DNA of 64,000 bases from Leishmania donovani (lineage: Eukaryota > Euglenozoa > Kinetoplastea > Trypanosomatida > Trypanosomatidae). Positions 28,133 through 39,535 of the stretch are shown here, one piece after another (within the stretch, counting starts at the first letter, position 1; every line of letters starts with the position of its first letter). Location: NCBI RefSeq assembly GCF_000227135.1, contig NC_018256.1, forward strand, positions 127,969 to 191,968, in the 5' to 3' direction. The position numbers and the translations under genes were made by a program. Below the pieces are notes generated by a model. It searched no databases and was not told where the DNA came from. It saw nothing but the letters and a program-made list of their open reading frames with translations.

Positions 28133-30082
28133 TCATGCGTCTTCGATGCCGTGCTCTGTAATCAGGTAGCTAGCCTGCGCAGGCGGATGCGAGGGAGCGT
28201 GGTGCAGCACAAGCTGGCGCACACCGTGAGAAAGGGACTTGCGCAAAAGCACGCGACAGTGTGGCGCGGAGGCCCAGGAGAAGCCAAGTGCGGGTACGAC
28301 AGTGCGAGCCGAAAAGGATGCCGATGCCGCAGAGAAAGTCGTGGGCGAGCGAGCACGTTTGATCGGTGCCAGCGCGCACTGACGTTGACGGTCAGTCGTT
28401 GGGATCGCGCGCACCTGGTTCGTCACGACAATGCACCAGTTGTGTGTCATGACAGCTTGCCGGAGCCGCAAACTGAGGGCCGTCACAGTCGCGTCGGCCT
28501 GTGCCACACCTTGCATGTCCCACTGCCCCGCCACCACTGCAGCCGCGACGGAGTCCAGCACCACCAAGGCACGGCCGTGAGAGCCGGCCAGGACACGCAC
28601 GGCCTCAACCAAGCTGCTGCTGCGCGGTCTCTGGGCCCTGTTGGGGATAGCGTTGGTGAGAGAGGTAATCCCTGAGGCCTGGGCAAGCCGTGAATGCGGC
28701 AGAGGCTCTAGCAGCCGCAGCACCTCCGCCACTGATGTAACGTGGCGAATCTGCAGACTGGACAAAACCATCGGCACAGTGCATGTGCGCTCAACGCAGC
28801 CCCACACTGTCTTCACAGCACAAGATGGCAGCTGATTGACGAGTGGGTGAAGCCGCACAGCGCGAACAGCCCGCCCTACAGCTGCGGCGGCCAGCGACCC
28901 CAGCCGGGAGGTGGGCACGTCCTCGGAAACCAGGTACACCACAGCACAGCGCGCTGCCTCGACAGCATCGCGGTCAAACACTTCCATGCACTTCACAGCA
29001 GGGCTGCTGGAGCCGCACATTCCCGCTGCCGTCGCCATGTGAGCAAGGGACGTCAGGTCTGCGTTGCTGGCTAGCGCCAGGGCTACGGCCGCGTGGCAAA
29101 CATCTGTAGCAGCCTGCTGCAGGAGGCACTGAAGCCCCAGCTGCGTCTTGCCTGCCCCAGCCTCGCCGTACACCTCGGTGACCCAACCACTGCGGAAGCC
29201 CCCACCACCTAGTGCCTGATCAAGGCCCATGCAGCCGGTCGAGCACCAGTACGCGGGCGCATCAGCTGCTGCGATGGCGGATCGAGACGCTGCCGTGTGT
29301 TCAGTCCCTGCGCGCAGCGGCTGGTGAAAAAGCGAGCTGGTGCGGAGAAGAGAGAGAGCCGTGCACGTCTGTAGCACACGGCTAGCAGGCGTCTGCACCT
29401 CTTTCCTGTCCTTCCGTGCATTGCTCCCTAGGTTGCGGTTGGCCAGTGCAACGCTGGCCGCGCAGCGAATGAGAACTGTCAAGGCCTCATCCTCTTCACA
29501 AGCGGCGCGCGCCTCATCACACGCCTCTGGCTCTGAGTGGGTTGTCGCGTCATCGCGCGGAGGCATCGGTAGGAGTTGACGACGCCGGCGGCGCAGGGCT
29601 GCCCGCAGACTTGGCCCCTCCGCCGTGAGGTGCAAGAGCAGTGCGTCCACACTGAGTCGAGACCTGGCGCTCTCCACATCCTTTGGTGCTTCGTCTTGCC
29701 CGTGCCGTGCGCTCGAAATGCCAACGTCGGCCGCGACAAGGTCAACCAATGTCCCCAACGCCTCCCGCGTTTGCTCCGTCCTCCACGCTGACGGCAGAGG
29801 GGCGCCTGGGAGTAGCGAGGGGGAGCCAGCGCCTTTTTCTGTCGAGCGAGAGAGGGCTGGCGCACACGTGCAGGTGGCAAGGGCACCGCGCAGTACATCG
29901 AAAGCGCTGAAGCAGCGAAGAGGGTCCAAAGGTTCGACGGCGGCGTCTGCGCCCGACGACGCACTATACCCCTTCTCCTCCTCCCCTCCATCCCCTTCGC
30001 AGGGGTGCAAAGTGGATACGTGGCATGGCGCGCAGCCGCCCGTGCCCTCGTGCGCGTGCGCAGCAGGCACTGTGGCGCTCAT
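28133..30082 (-). CDS. RAD51-6: RAD51 paralogue, XRCC3-like (probably RAD51-6)
   Basis: 649 residues from the ATG opening MSATVPAAHA; upstream frame starts only at GTG. The recombinase core is C-terminal: GCMGLDQALGGG precedes Walker A GEAGAGKTQ near residue 305, then VYLVSEDVPTSRL (the XRCC3-type segment where XRCC3 has VYICTED), Walker B ALVVLDSVAAA near 503, IVVTNQVRAI, and LGFSWA followed by HHAPSHPPAQASYLI, which parallels the XRCC3 C terminus (LGLTWA; SYTI). RAD51 paralogues assist homologous recombination in the nucleus by supporting RAD51 filaments. At 649 residues it is nearly twice human XRCC3. The first 280 residues and the insert between the Walker boxes are low-conservation. The paralogue number is from memory and less certain than the family. 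Confidence 0.82.
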   Translation of the reverse strand: MSATVPAAHAHEGTGGCAPCHVSTLHPCEGDGGEEEKGYSASSGADAAVEPLDPLRCFSAFDVLRGALATCTCAPALSRSTEKGAGSPSLLPGAPLPSAWRTEQTREALGTLVDLVAADVGISSARHGQDEAPKDVESARSRLSVDALLLHLTAEGPSLRAALRRRRRQLLPMPPRDDATTHSEPEACDEARAACEEDEALTVLIRCAASVALANRNLGSNARKDRKEVQTPASRVLQTCTALSLLRTSSLFHQPLRAGTEHTAASRSAIAAADAPAYWCSTGCMGLDQALGGGGFRSGWVTEVYGEAGAGKTQLGLQCLLQQAATDVCHAAVALALASNADLTSLAHMATAAGMCGSSSPAVKCMEVFDRDAVEAARCAVVYLVSEDVPTSRLGSLAAAAVGRAVRAVRLHPLVNQLPSCAVKTVWGCVERTCTVPMVLSSLQIRHVTSVAEVLRLLEPLPHSRLAQASGITSLTNAIPNRAQRPRSSSLVEAVRVLAGSHGRALVVLDSVAAAVVAGQWDMQGVAQADATVTALSLRLRQAVMTHNWCIVVTNQVRAIPTTDRQRQCALAPIKRARSPTTFSAASASFSARTVVPALGFSWASAPHCRVLLRKSLSHGVRQLVLHHAPSHPPAQASYLITEHGIEDA

Positions 30083-31090
30083 GTTGGCATGGGAAGGAGG
30101 GGTGATGCTTGCCTGTCTCCCCTCCAGTCCTCGTCGGCTATGCGCGGTGGACGCGGTCGACTCACGGCAATGGTGAAGCGCCCCGTTTCTGCGTACGCAC
30201 AGATGTGGACACACAAGCACAGAAAGAGAGAAAGGCACTTAGCGAGCGGTCTACTCGCATGAGCGGTTTTGTGCACAGCAGCAACAGGCATGCAACTTGC
30301 AACCGTGTATGCGTGAAAAGGGGGCGTCAAGACACGGAAGAGGCCGCGTGCGTGCGAAACAATGATGAGATACAGGCGGGCCAAGGCGATGACGTAAGCA
30401 TGCTGTGGTGATCCTGGTATGCACAGGCGCCTCATTGTGGGCATGGCGACAGCGTCGAGCGGCCAGGCAGCACACTTGAGGAGAGGGAGAAGTCGTGGCA
30501 GAATACGCGCCAACGCGAAGACCCCAAGCCAGACAAGTCGCAAGAGTGAGTAGGAACGCATCACACAAGCCCTTGACGAGTTCCTGCAGCCTGCGGAAGG
30601 GCCCGCTGCCGAAGCGGCCGTGTTTGTGTGTGTGTGTGTGTGTGTGTGTTTACGTGTGCGCACACGTTCGCGAGCAAAGTCATGCGCTAACCACGCATGT
30701 CCCCTGTGAACAGCTTTCCTCTGCCACCTCTCGTACGCGTCATAACTGAGAAAGGGCCGCATTACTCCTGTTCGCGCACTGTGTCTATGGATAGCGTGGA
30801 AGACACACTGGCGGAGGGGCAGGGGCGGCCGGGGTCAACAGCGGCGGCGGCGTATGCTGCAAGGGACGGGAAGGGAAAGCCACGAAAAGGACGAGGAAAG
30901 AGGACAGCCAATACCACCACCACGAGGGGTACCAGGAGATAACGGCGAGATAAAACAAGAAGCAGAAGTAAAGCTCACACGCACACTACCATCAGCATCA
31001 TTCATTACATGAGCGATGTTGCTGGCACAGAGAGAAGTGACACAAGCGAAGTTGACCGGCCACATGGTTTTCTTTTCTTTATCTCTTCCT
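30083..31090. other. Spacer upstream of the RAD51 paralogue
   Basis: Holds the (GT)n repeat, a GGC/CGG-rich patch near 30840-30852 and the A-rich tail of SIDER2 copy B (coding strand). No gene seen. Confidence 0.7.
30625..30649. repeat. (GT)n microsatellite
   Basis: Uninterrupted GT units, with T/C/G-rich variant units on both sides, in the 5' flank of the RAD51 paralogue. Confidence 0.95.
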
Positions 31091-31746
31091 TGATGCGTCC
31101 ATTCGCTCTGCCACACAGCAGGAGGTCCAACTCCGCGTGACTCCTCTCCCCCTCCCCACCTCCTCCCCTGGCCTGTCACAGGGCCCATCGCGCGGTGCAG
31201 AGCAGCCGTAGACACACGCCGGCACAGCAATGCGCCGACCCGTTCATCGGACAGCACGGCCCCGGCGCCTAAAAACTCTACCCACCCCACTATGCCGGTC
31301 GCCACCGGGTGCATCTCCCCCGGGGTGGCACTCCGGCGCCCCACACCAGCCGTCGGCCCTGCGAGGGGCCGGGTGGGACACACGCTCGAGTCACGCGGGC
31401 ACTCTGCCTATCAGGTGGGTGTGGCACAGACCTCTTCACGGTCGCGGGGCGCTCCGACGCCACCCCACCCAGGACCGGGCCGCCGACGTCAGCAGCGATC
31501 CATCGCTCTGTCCTCCACACCGTGTCGTGGGTGCCTGGCCCTGTCACCACCAGAAGTGGTTCGGCGTTGGCAGCGATGAGGGTGGGATAGAGGAGGGGCT
31601 GCCCAGCCCCCCCCCCCCCCCCCGCAGACAGAGTGGGAGGTGCACTGGGCCCTGCGATACCGCTCACGGCGGCGTCCTCCGTCTCCCCCTCCCACCATCA
31701 AGGGGGGCGAGACAACTGTCGAACGACGAGAAACGGGCATGCTGCC
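31091..31746 (-). mobile_element. SIDER2-like short retroposon, copy B (complete core)
   Basis: Same core as copy A (31174-31746) in the same orientation, including the segment missing from A around a long C-run at 31606-31623. On the coding strand the 3' end is followed by an A-rich tail (minus-strand AAGAGATAAAGAAAAGAAAA, about 31070-31091), as expected of a retroposon inserted by target-primed reverse transcription. It lies in the 3' flank of the coiled-coil gene at 33350-35602, where a SIDER2 would be predicted to lower mRNA abundance. Boundary at the 5' side is taken from where A and B diverge. Confidence 0.78.
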
Positions 31747-33349
31747 ACGCGCGCACGAGAAAACGAAGCGATGACTGAGCTTTACAAGAGAGCGGCAACG
31801 GCAGCGGAGAATACCAAAGAGAAGCAAGCAGCAGCGGTGACCCTCCGCCCATTGGACAAGAAGCGACAGCGGAGCAGAAAGAGGGGAGCGCGGGTGGCCC
31901 TTGTGCCCAAATGCGCACGCGGCAGAGGGGTAGAGAAAGATGCATAAAAGAACGCCATCGAAGACGCACACGCACAAGCCGGTGCAGATCGCGCCACGAC
32001 GCACACTTACGCCAGACCGTGTGTGTGTGTGTGTGTGTTTGTCGCCCAGAGCGTGCCGACGCGGTCGTTAGCACCCCACCATGGGTTTCAGCACGAACAC
32101 GAGCCAGAAAGCGGAGTGCGACGCCGGGCATCCACGGGTCGGCAGCGAGACCCGAAGAAGCGCGCAGAAAAGAGAGGCAAAGTACAACCTTCCTCTTCCC
32201 CCTCGCCCAATAACTACTTCGCAGGACGCGCGCATGAGAAATGAGCTAGGCAAGAGGTGGAACAAGGAGGGGACGAAAGCGGGCCGCAAATACAGACAAG
32301 CGGAAGCAGCGAACGGAGGCGTTTGGGGACGCGGGCGTTGTAACACGGCAAAAAAAGGGAGGCAAGCAAAAAAAAAGAGGTGGGAAGCGTGGCGCGCTCA
32401 CCGAGAAGGGGAGACACACACGCACCGTCTGTGTGCGCGCCACGTCGATGATAATACCGTATTCACCTCGAGATGGCGAAAGGGGAAAGGTAAAGAGAAG
32501 AAAGAGGGATGATGGTGACGGCGGCGCGCATGTGTTGGCGGCACGGCATAGTAAAACGCAGAGAGAAAGAGGTTCACGCCAGTGAGCGGAAAATATGCAC
32601 GACGCCGCAACGACAGGTGCACAAACAGTGCGACGCGCTCAGCGCTCGCCCACTCTCCCATTCCCACGGAGCCCCAGGCGCATGCTGCTGCACAGAGAGA
32701 GAGACATGTGCACATGCCGAGGGGTGCTGAGCACATCTCCGGTGAGGGGGCAACACACACACAAGTCCAAGCACTGCAGATCGACATGAGAGGTATCTAG
32801 GGGGCGTGGCTGTGCGAGAACGATGGAAGAAGAAAATAGAGGTCGTGGAGAGGTAGAAGGAAGCACAGCAACCTGCCCAGAGATGCGCAGATGACGGGCA
32901 CCACTGGGGAAACAATAGAAAAGGAGAAAAGCTCAGCGAAGCAAGCGGAGGGCAAAAGGGGAAGAGGGGCACACCCCCACACATGCGCACATACGTGCAG
33001 CGAGGAGGGCAGCAGGCAGACACCACCGGAGCCCGACAACGAAGAGAAAAGGGAAAGGCAGACAAGAGAGAGAGGCATTGGAGCGCAGGAACACCTCCCA
33101 CGGCGGTCGGCCCTGTGGGCCTTCTTCCCAATGTGGCTACACGCCCCCTGTACTGCTCAAGCCCTTTTCACGCACCAACGACGCCTGAGACCCACTGCGG
33201 CCGCCTCGTGGCAAGTCCACGCTCACTGCCACCTACCGGCCCGCCGAGAGGGGGGCGAGATCGGCCGCAGGAGGCGTCACGCCAACTTCGGAAGAGGGGG
33301 TGAGAGGATCTCGGCAAGCAACGCGAAAGTTGCGGAGACATACACCCAC
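31747..33349. other. 3' flank of the coiled-coil gene beyond SIDER2 copy B
   Basis: Strong purine skew on the plus strand throughout and one (GT)n repeat. Open frames in it translate to repetitive Leu/Ser/Phe/Cys sequence and are not genes. Confidence 0.7.
32019..32038. repeat. (GT)n microsatellite
   Basis: Ten GT units in the spacer between SIDER2 copy B and the coiled-coil gene. Confidence 0.95.
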
Positions 33350-35602
33350 CTAGCCGCGCGACGGAGTCAAAGTGGGTGTGGTACTTCTCGTGCCGCTCTT
33401 GACTGCGTTGCCGCTCGTTTTCAGCGCTGCGTCGCGCGACGAGGAAGTCGGCGGGATAGAGGAGAAGGACGTCTGCCCATCTGAGCTGCGCCGTGTGTCG
33501 CTCTCAACGTGGGAGGAGCGGCGCTCATCGCTGGCCCTTCGAGCGTCGCGCAGCGCCGCAAAGACCGACTCTCTACGCTGGCGCAGCTCTTGTGAGTTCG
33601 CGCGACCTTTCCGGGCAGCCGCCGTGGCAGCGCCCATACCGACAGCATCGGCTTCCCGATTCGCACGGCGCAGAACCGATGTCGGGGCGCCTTCGCCACA
33701 AACGTCCCCCGCGGTCGTGCTCGCCCCACGCCGCACGCCAGCACTGACTCCTTGACTGAAGCAGTGAGAGTAAAGCAAAGTCCGGCGCCCGTCCGCAGTG
33801 CCGCCACCGTCGTCACGCGTACCGCTCTTCTCAGCCCGGCGCTGCAAGCGTGTCTCGCGATCCAGCGCCTCGCGGGCGCGCAGTTTCTGGGTGAGGTAGG
33901 CAACATTCTCCAAGAGCTTTTTCTCGGCCGCGCTCTGTCGCTGCGACTTTTCACGCTCTGCGCGCAGTTCGCTCTCAAGCCGCCGCGCGTCTGCCTGAGC
34001 ACGGTCGAGCTGCCGCTGAAGAAACGCTAGGTTAGAGTCCGCAGGCTCAGCACAGCCACCACTGCCTCCTTGCCCCTCTGGTGAGGTGGCGCTTGCGGAA
34101 GCCGGACCGGACGACTCCGCCGGCTGCGGCCGGGTGGCTGCCTCGGCCTCCGCTGCACTTCTGCGGTGTCCAGCGCTGCCGCCCTCCACGGCGTTGGTGC
34201 ATGCCTGCTGCGCTCGAGCCTTCGCCGACAGCATCCGTATATCGTTCTCGAGAGAGTCAGTGCAGCAAGCGACGTCTTTGCACCGACGCCGCAGCAGGCG
34301 CTGCTCCGCGTCAGTGGGGGCGCATCTCTCTCCGTGCGACTGAGAGATGCCAGCTTCACTGCTTGCAGAGCCGCATGCGGCGGCGTCGGCCCGCGACTCC
34401 CCGACGCCAATTGTCAACTGCTGCAGCTGCTGATCTAGGTCAGCCTTCACCTTTACCGTGGACTGAAGCGTGTCGCAGGCAAGTTGCAGCTTCCGAAGCA
34501 TCCCCTCTAGCTCGCATTCTCGGTGCTGCGTCGGGGAAGACGGGGTGGAAAGGCTGCCGTTGTTGGGCGCCCCGGCACTGGCCGGGGCCGCGATCAACGC
34601 CGAATGCAGCTCCGTGGTTGTGATGGTGCCCTCATCCCTGCGCTCCGGCGCCGGCGGCGACGCGCTCGCCGAGGCATTGGCACTCCTCGCAAGACTCAGC
34701 TGCAGCTCCTTCTCCTTTTCTTGCAGTTGCTTCGACAGCGTTGCATTGCGCTGGCTGAGCAGCGCGATCTCTGTCTTAGCAGCACTGAGCTTGCGCAGCG
34801 CCTCCTTCTTGGCGCCGTGCAGTTCCTCGTTGTACTCATCAGCTATGCTGAGCTGCATCCTCAGCACCTCGACGGTCTCTTCCCGATGGCCGACGGCACG
34901 CTCGAGCACGGCAGCGTCCTCGCTCATCTCTGCCAAGTCCGTCTCCAGTGTGATGGCGTCGTGGAGGGCAATCAGGAGCTCGCGCTGCGCCTCCGCTGCG
35001 ATGCTGCGAATCTCATCGACTGACGCCCGTTCTAGCCGCCGCTGGCGCAGTACCTCCTCGTCTATACCCTCACCGTTAGCATCCATGCTTATCGCGTCAA
35101 CCGGCGACGGATTGCGCGTAAAGTCCTCCTCCTTTATGCTGTCGAGAAAGGCGCGGATTCGTCGCGCAACGTGCGAGTTGTACACATCTTCGTCGTCGCT
35201 GTCTTCCACGTACTCCTTGCCACGGACGCGGCCTCCGTCCTCGGCGCCGCTTGTGTCACCGGCACCGCCGGGGCTTAGAGTTCTTGAGGGACGTCGGCCT
35301 TCGACCTCGCGATACGAGGGACCACACAGCTCCTCCTCTTGCATTAGCTGTTGTTCGCACTTCTTATTTGCATCGCGCGCCAGCGTCTCCACTCGTGAGG
35401 AGGATGCAGGCAGCACCCTTTCAGCGCCATCGCGAGTGATCGAGGCGCTGAGCCGGGTCCCCATGCTGCGCGTCCGCTCCCGCTGCAGTCTGATGCTTGG
35501 GCTGGGCGAGGAAAGATCCGACGCCCGCAGAGGCGGGCTCGCCATGCTGAAGCAGCCTGGCCTGTGTGGCGAGAAGGGGTCACACCTCTCCGAGACAGAC
35601 AT
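33350..35602 (-). CDS. Coiled-coil protein, hypothetical
   Basis: 750 residues, ATG start. The N-terminal 130 residues are Ser/Arg-rich. A stretch near 140-160 (SHVARRIRAFLDSIKEEDF) looks like an ordered helix. Long heptad-patterned coiled coil spans about residues 195-305 and again around 540-620, separated by Ala/Ser/Gly-rich linkers. The C terminus is basic and Ser/Arg-rich. There is no signal peptide, membrane segment or catalytic motif. Trypanosomatid proteins of this shape are often cytoskeletal or basal-body components, but nothing here proves it. Its 3' flank carries SIDER2 copy B. Confidence 0.8.
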   Translation of the reverse strand: MSVSERCDPFSPHRPGCFSMASPPLRASDLSSPSPSIRLQRERTRSMGTRLSASITRDGAERVLPASSSRVETLARDANKKCEQQLMQEEELCGPSYREVEGRRPSRTLSPGGAGDTSGAEDGGRVRGKEYVEDSDDEDVYNSHVARRIRAFLDSIKEEDFTRNPSPVDAISMDANGEGIDEEVLRQRRLERASVDEIRSIAAEAQRELLIALHDAITLETDLAEMSEDAAVLERAVGHREETVEVLRMQLSIADEYNEELHGAKKEALRKLSAAKTEIALLSQRNATLSKQLQEKEKELQLSLARSANASASASPPAPERRDEGTITTTELHSALIAAPASAGAPNNGSLSTPSSPTQHRECELEGMLRKLQLACDTLQSTVKVKADLDQQLQQLTIGVGESRADAAACGSASSEAGISQSHGERCAPTDAEQRLLRRRCKDVACCTDSLENDIRMLSAKARAQQACTNAVEGGSAGHRRSAAEAEAATRPQPAESSGPASASATSPEGQGGSGGCAEPADSNLAFLQRQLDRAQADARRLESELRAEREKSQRQSAAEKKLLENVAYLTQKLRAREALDRETRLQRRAEKSGTRDDGGGTADGRRTLLYSHCFSQGVSAGVRRGASTTAGDVCGEGAPTSVLRRANREADAVGMGAATAAARKGRANSQELRQRRESVFAALRDARRASDERRSSHVESDTRRSSDGQTSFSSIPPTSSSRDAALKTSGNAVKSGTRSTTPTLTPSRG

Positions 35603-38600
35603 ATTTGCGGTAAGAGGTCGCTGTGGCGGCTCGTGCAGAGGTGAGGCGCAAGAACGCTTTCCTGTGTCTACCTGCGTGTGTGTGTGTGCGCGCTGGCTAC
35701 GGAGGAGTCACAATGGGAAGAAAGAAGCGAAGCAGAGGCACAACGATGCGAGCCATAAAAAGAAAGAACCACGCAGCACGCACATCTAGAGACACACGTA
35801 TACGTGTAGAGAGAGGTGGGGGAGATGCGAGGCTGCAGACCTCCCTCCTCCACAACGCTGGCGTGTGCAGCAGGCAGACGGGATAAGATGGAGGAGTGGG
35901 TAGTGGGTGAGGGTGGCGTGTAGCCGGAGACAATCCTTGTTTTAGCAGCGCCAGCACCAACACCCGCATCCAGGCACGCAGGCAAGAGAGAAGTCGAAGG
36001 CAAGACGAAAAAGGAGGGAAGAAAGAACACAAGCTGCAGGCAGAGAGAGAGAGACAAGGCAGCGATGACGAGCACGCACACGCACACGCACCACGGAGCA
36101 AAGAAAGAGAGTAATACGGTGGGGAGGAGGACGGTGTAGCGAGCGCGCGGCGAGCAGGCGAACACAACACAAGAAAAACCACGGTGCACGCAGTGGAGAA
36201 GACAGGCAAAGAACAGAACAAGGATACACAAGCACGCGGTGGGGCGTATGTCGGCGTGGGCGTGGCCAGCGCGTTCAAGCGATACCGCCACCTCTAATGG
36301 GTCTACAGCTGCAAACTGGACGCGCGTTGCGCCAATCTCACTCTCTTGCCCTCGCTCTATGTGCCAGTCTAATATATATATATATATATTTGGGGGTGGG
36401 GGGATGTGTCAGTGTGTGCGTGCCGTACGCGTGCGCCGTCCTTGATGGTCTCAAAATTCGCCTCAGTGCGCACGCCCTCGCTTCACGACAAGGTGTTCTC
36501 AGCGACGAGGTGGGGGCGTTGCGGGAGAAAGAGAGGGATGCGGTACCTCCGCTGCGGAGGTGCCGCTCGATATTCTGTGCCTCTGCCTGGAAACGTGGAC
36601 AAGTAAAAGATTCACACATGTGTGTGTCGGTGTAGGAAAGAGCAATGGAGGGAGACGGCAGCACTCAAAGGCACGCGTCACATCACCCAAAACACCACCA
36701 CCTCCAACACCACCCCTCCAAAAAGTCGAAGAGAGTAATTGGCCGCGCACAAGCGATGCAGAAGGCCGCCACGTCCGAGCGGATAAAATGGAGAGGGAAG
36801 GGGGAAGAAGAGCACAGAGAAATGCTTGGCAGCAGTCAGCGGCAGCGGCAGTGGCGTGGGAAGAGGTGCAACACCGGCAGCAGCGACACACACACGCACG
36901 CAAACGCACGCGCACGCACTGACAGAGAGGCAGAATGAGGGGAGGAGTGCAGCGAGACAACAGCGGCGGCGCGGGCCAAAGACAAAGGGTGGGAAAAGGA
37001 TTTGAGAGAAGAAAGCGAAATGTATTGCCTGCGGATGATAGTCTGTGTCAGTTTGCTGTGACGCTGCCCAGTGCGGGAGTTGCGAGGATGGGAAGAGGGA
37101 GGAGGGGCGCAGGGGCGGTAGGGAAGATGCCGCGGTGACGCTTCTCTTGAGTGCGATGCTGAAAGAAATAGAGAGACACACAGGCAAACGCCCCTCTCCT
37201 TCGATGCGCTGTGGGGGCACAAGAGTACAAAAAGCAAGTCGCGCAGTGTGTGAGCGTGCGGGCGTCTGCGGCTGACAATATGTAAGCCGGGAAGGTGCGC
37301 AGACGTGTGCTACGCCTTCTTTTTTGCCGATAGAGACTCCGACTGGACTGGACAACGCCTAAATAAGAAGCTCAGGACTTGCACGCGATGACATGGCGTG
37401 TGGGTTGTGTGGGGGAAGGGGGGGGGGGGCGACCGTGATTTGGTCACACGTAGACGCATACATGCACCGGCGCCATCATGTTACACGTGACCGTGAGTGA
37501 GTGTAGTCATGCATCGACGAAGATGCACAGCATGCGCATGTAAGAGCGGGGCATGCGTGAGTCGAGGTGCAGGGCAGCATCGTACGTAGAAAGCGTGAAG
37601 CAAGTAAAAGCAAAGACCCAGAGGAGAGGAGACAAGGAGAGAGGCGTATGTGTTGATGCCAGACATGGTGCACCGCAGCAAGCAGCTCTCCGTGGCGGCG
37701 ACCGGAAAGCATGGGGGTGGGGGGTGAGAAAGCTTGAGCAAAGAGGCAGCTGCAAATCGACAGCACGAAGCGCCTGCGCCGTCCCCCTCTCACACTCCTC
37801 CTCCTCCCCACCTTCCCCGAGGGCCCTCTCAGTGATAGCAGTAGCCTTTCTTCACACGGACTTCGACACACAGACACACGCACTCTCTCTGGCTAAGAAT
37901 GGAGGGTACCACCAGTGCCAGTAAAGGAAGCGGTGGATTAACACACACGGGCAGAGGTGGCCGAGGAAAGAGGAAGAGGAGGAGGGTGCACGCGTAAAAG
38001 ATGGCTCGTGTGAAAGTGCTGCTTGAGCTCTCTCTCTCTCATCTCCGCCTTCTCCATCTTTCTCCGTCCCCGATCCCCACTCAACGCCCGACGCTCGGCG
38101 AAGAGAGGAGGGGGTCCGAGGAAGGCATGGTCGACGCGTCGAGTTTCTCATCTTCCTTTTGTATGTGATGCTGCGATGACATTGGCGCGTGCGTGTGCGT
38201 GTGTGTGCGTGCGTGTGTCGGTCTGCGACACTCCGGCCCTCTCCTCCTGCCCTTGGTCACGTGTCGGACGTAACCGCCGAAAACGAACACGTTCACGCAG
38301 GCATGAGTACGTGCAGCAGTCCATGGCAGATCCCCTCTCCCCCTGGCAGTAAAACTGTGTATGAGCACGCAGTTGGTGAAGAAAGAGCACTGGACACGAA
38401 GCAGGAACAGCAGGAACAGGAAGAATAATGAAGGAAGACGAAGGTGATGATCGCGGCGGCAGAAATCAGCTTGGAGCGAGTCTACAGACCAAACACGTGA
38501 GATGAGGAAGGAAAAGGAGGAGAGCACAGACACGCACGCACGGCAAACGATGACACAACAACAAAGAGAAACATGGCAACAGCAACCGCCGTGTCGGTAA

Positions 38601-39535
38601 GCAAGAAGGAGCACGAGATAGCCTCGGCACGCAAAGACGGAAGGGGCGAGCACACACGCGCGCATGCAGCGAAAGAAAGGATACAGAAAGGCAAACGCAC
38701 AGACACGCAAGCACCGTTTTTCGCTTCGCTCTCGTGCGCATGTGTCCGTAGGCTTGTATCCGAGTAGGACACGCAGGTGAGCCGCAGTGTGGACGGGTGC
38801 GCATGCGCCTCCTCTGCGGCTCCTTCCCTGCCTCCCTGCTCTTTGAAAATAAAAAAGAGAGCACTGGTGGCGGGAGACAACACAAAAAAAAAGCCGAGAG
38901 AGAGAGAGAGGCAGAGAGAGAGAAAGAGAGCCCAAACGAAAGCGGACGTGGACGCGGAATTACCCCACCACACACACACACGCACACACAGACGCGCGTA
39001 CAGCGGTGGGCAACGCCAGCGGCTAGCAGGTACACTGAGCACTCGCAGACATACAGGCAGGCGGAGACAGCGGCGGGTTGGAACAAAAATCAAAGGCAAA
39101 AAGAGGTCACGCACATGAGAGAGAGCAGAAAGTAAACCACACCGTGCACAGGCACAAACGCATGTGTCCTGATATCACAGCACTGGTGTCGCGAAACGTG
39201 CTGAGAACCGAGAAGAAACGCACGCGAATACACAGACATGCGCAGATACATGAACCAGTGGGCGCCAAAGAAGCAGCTGGATGCAGCACCGCCCAGCAGT
39301 GTGCGCTCGTTCCCTCCCTGCCCGTTTCGGGTACAGAATCAAGGCGCGAAACCTCACAGGAGAAAACGAGAGACGTATATGCAAGGTCGCAAGCCTTGCG
39401 TGTCTGCGTCGCACTCATCAACGACACATAAGCATGCAACATACATCTACCAAGGCATGGCTGTCCGCCATGTACGCACAAGGAGGCGCCCGTTGCTTCA
39501 GCGCGCCGCATCGGTCTCGCCCGCGCATGCGCACG
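35603..39535. other. 3.9 kb gene-free spacer
   Basis: Many purine tracts (for example 36000-36060, 38880-38935), (TA)n, a G10 run at 37420-37429, and CA/GT repeats at 36880-36920, 38190-38220 and 38969-38990. I see no supportable gene or RNA. Confidence 0.65.
36370..36390. repeat. (TA)n microsatellite
   Basis: About ten TA units followed by T and a G-run, unusual in this GC-rich sequence. It lies in the long spacer between the coiled-coil and glycine-zipper genes. Confidence 0.95.

Noticed and set aside
27564..28136. A 190-codon minus-strand open frame between the phosphatase-like and RAD51 genes
   Set aside because: Crosses CT and T runs and has no recognisable pattern; better explained as spacer.
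34470..35789. A 439-codon plus-strand open frame
   Set aside because: Lies antisense inside the coiled-coil gene and is a Ser-rich shadow of its codons.
38081..38935. A 284-codon minus-strand open frame in the 3.9 kb spacer
   Set aside because: Repetitive Cys/Val/Leu/Phe sequence from purine and CA tracts; no credible start or domain.
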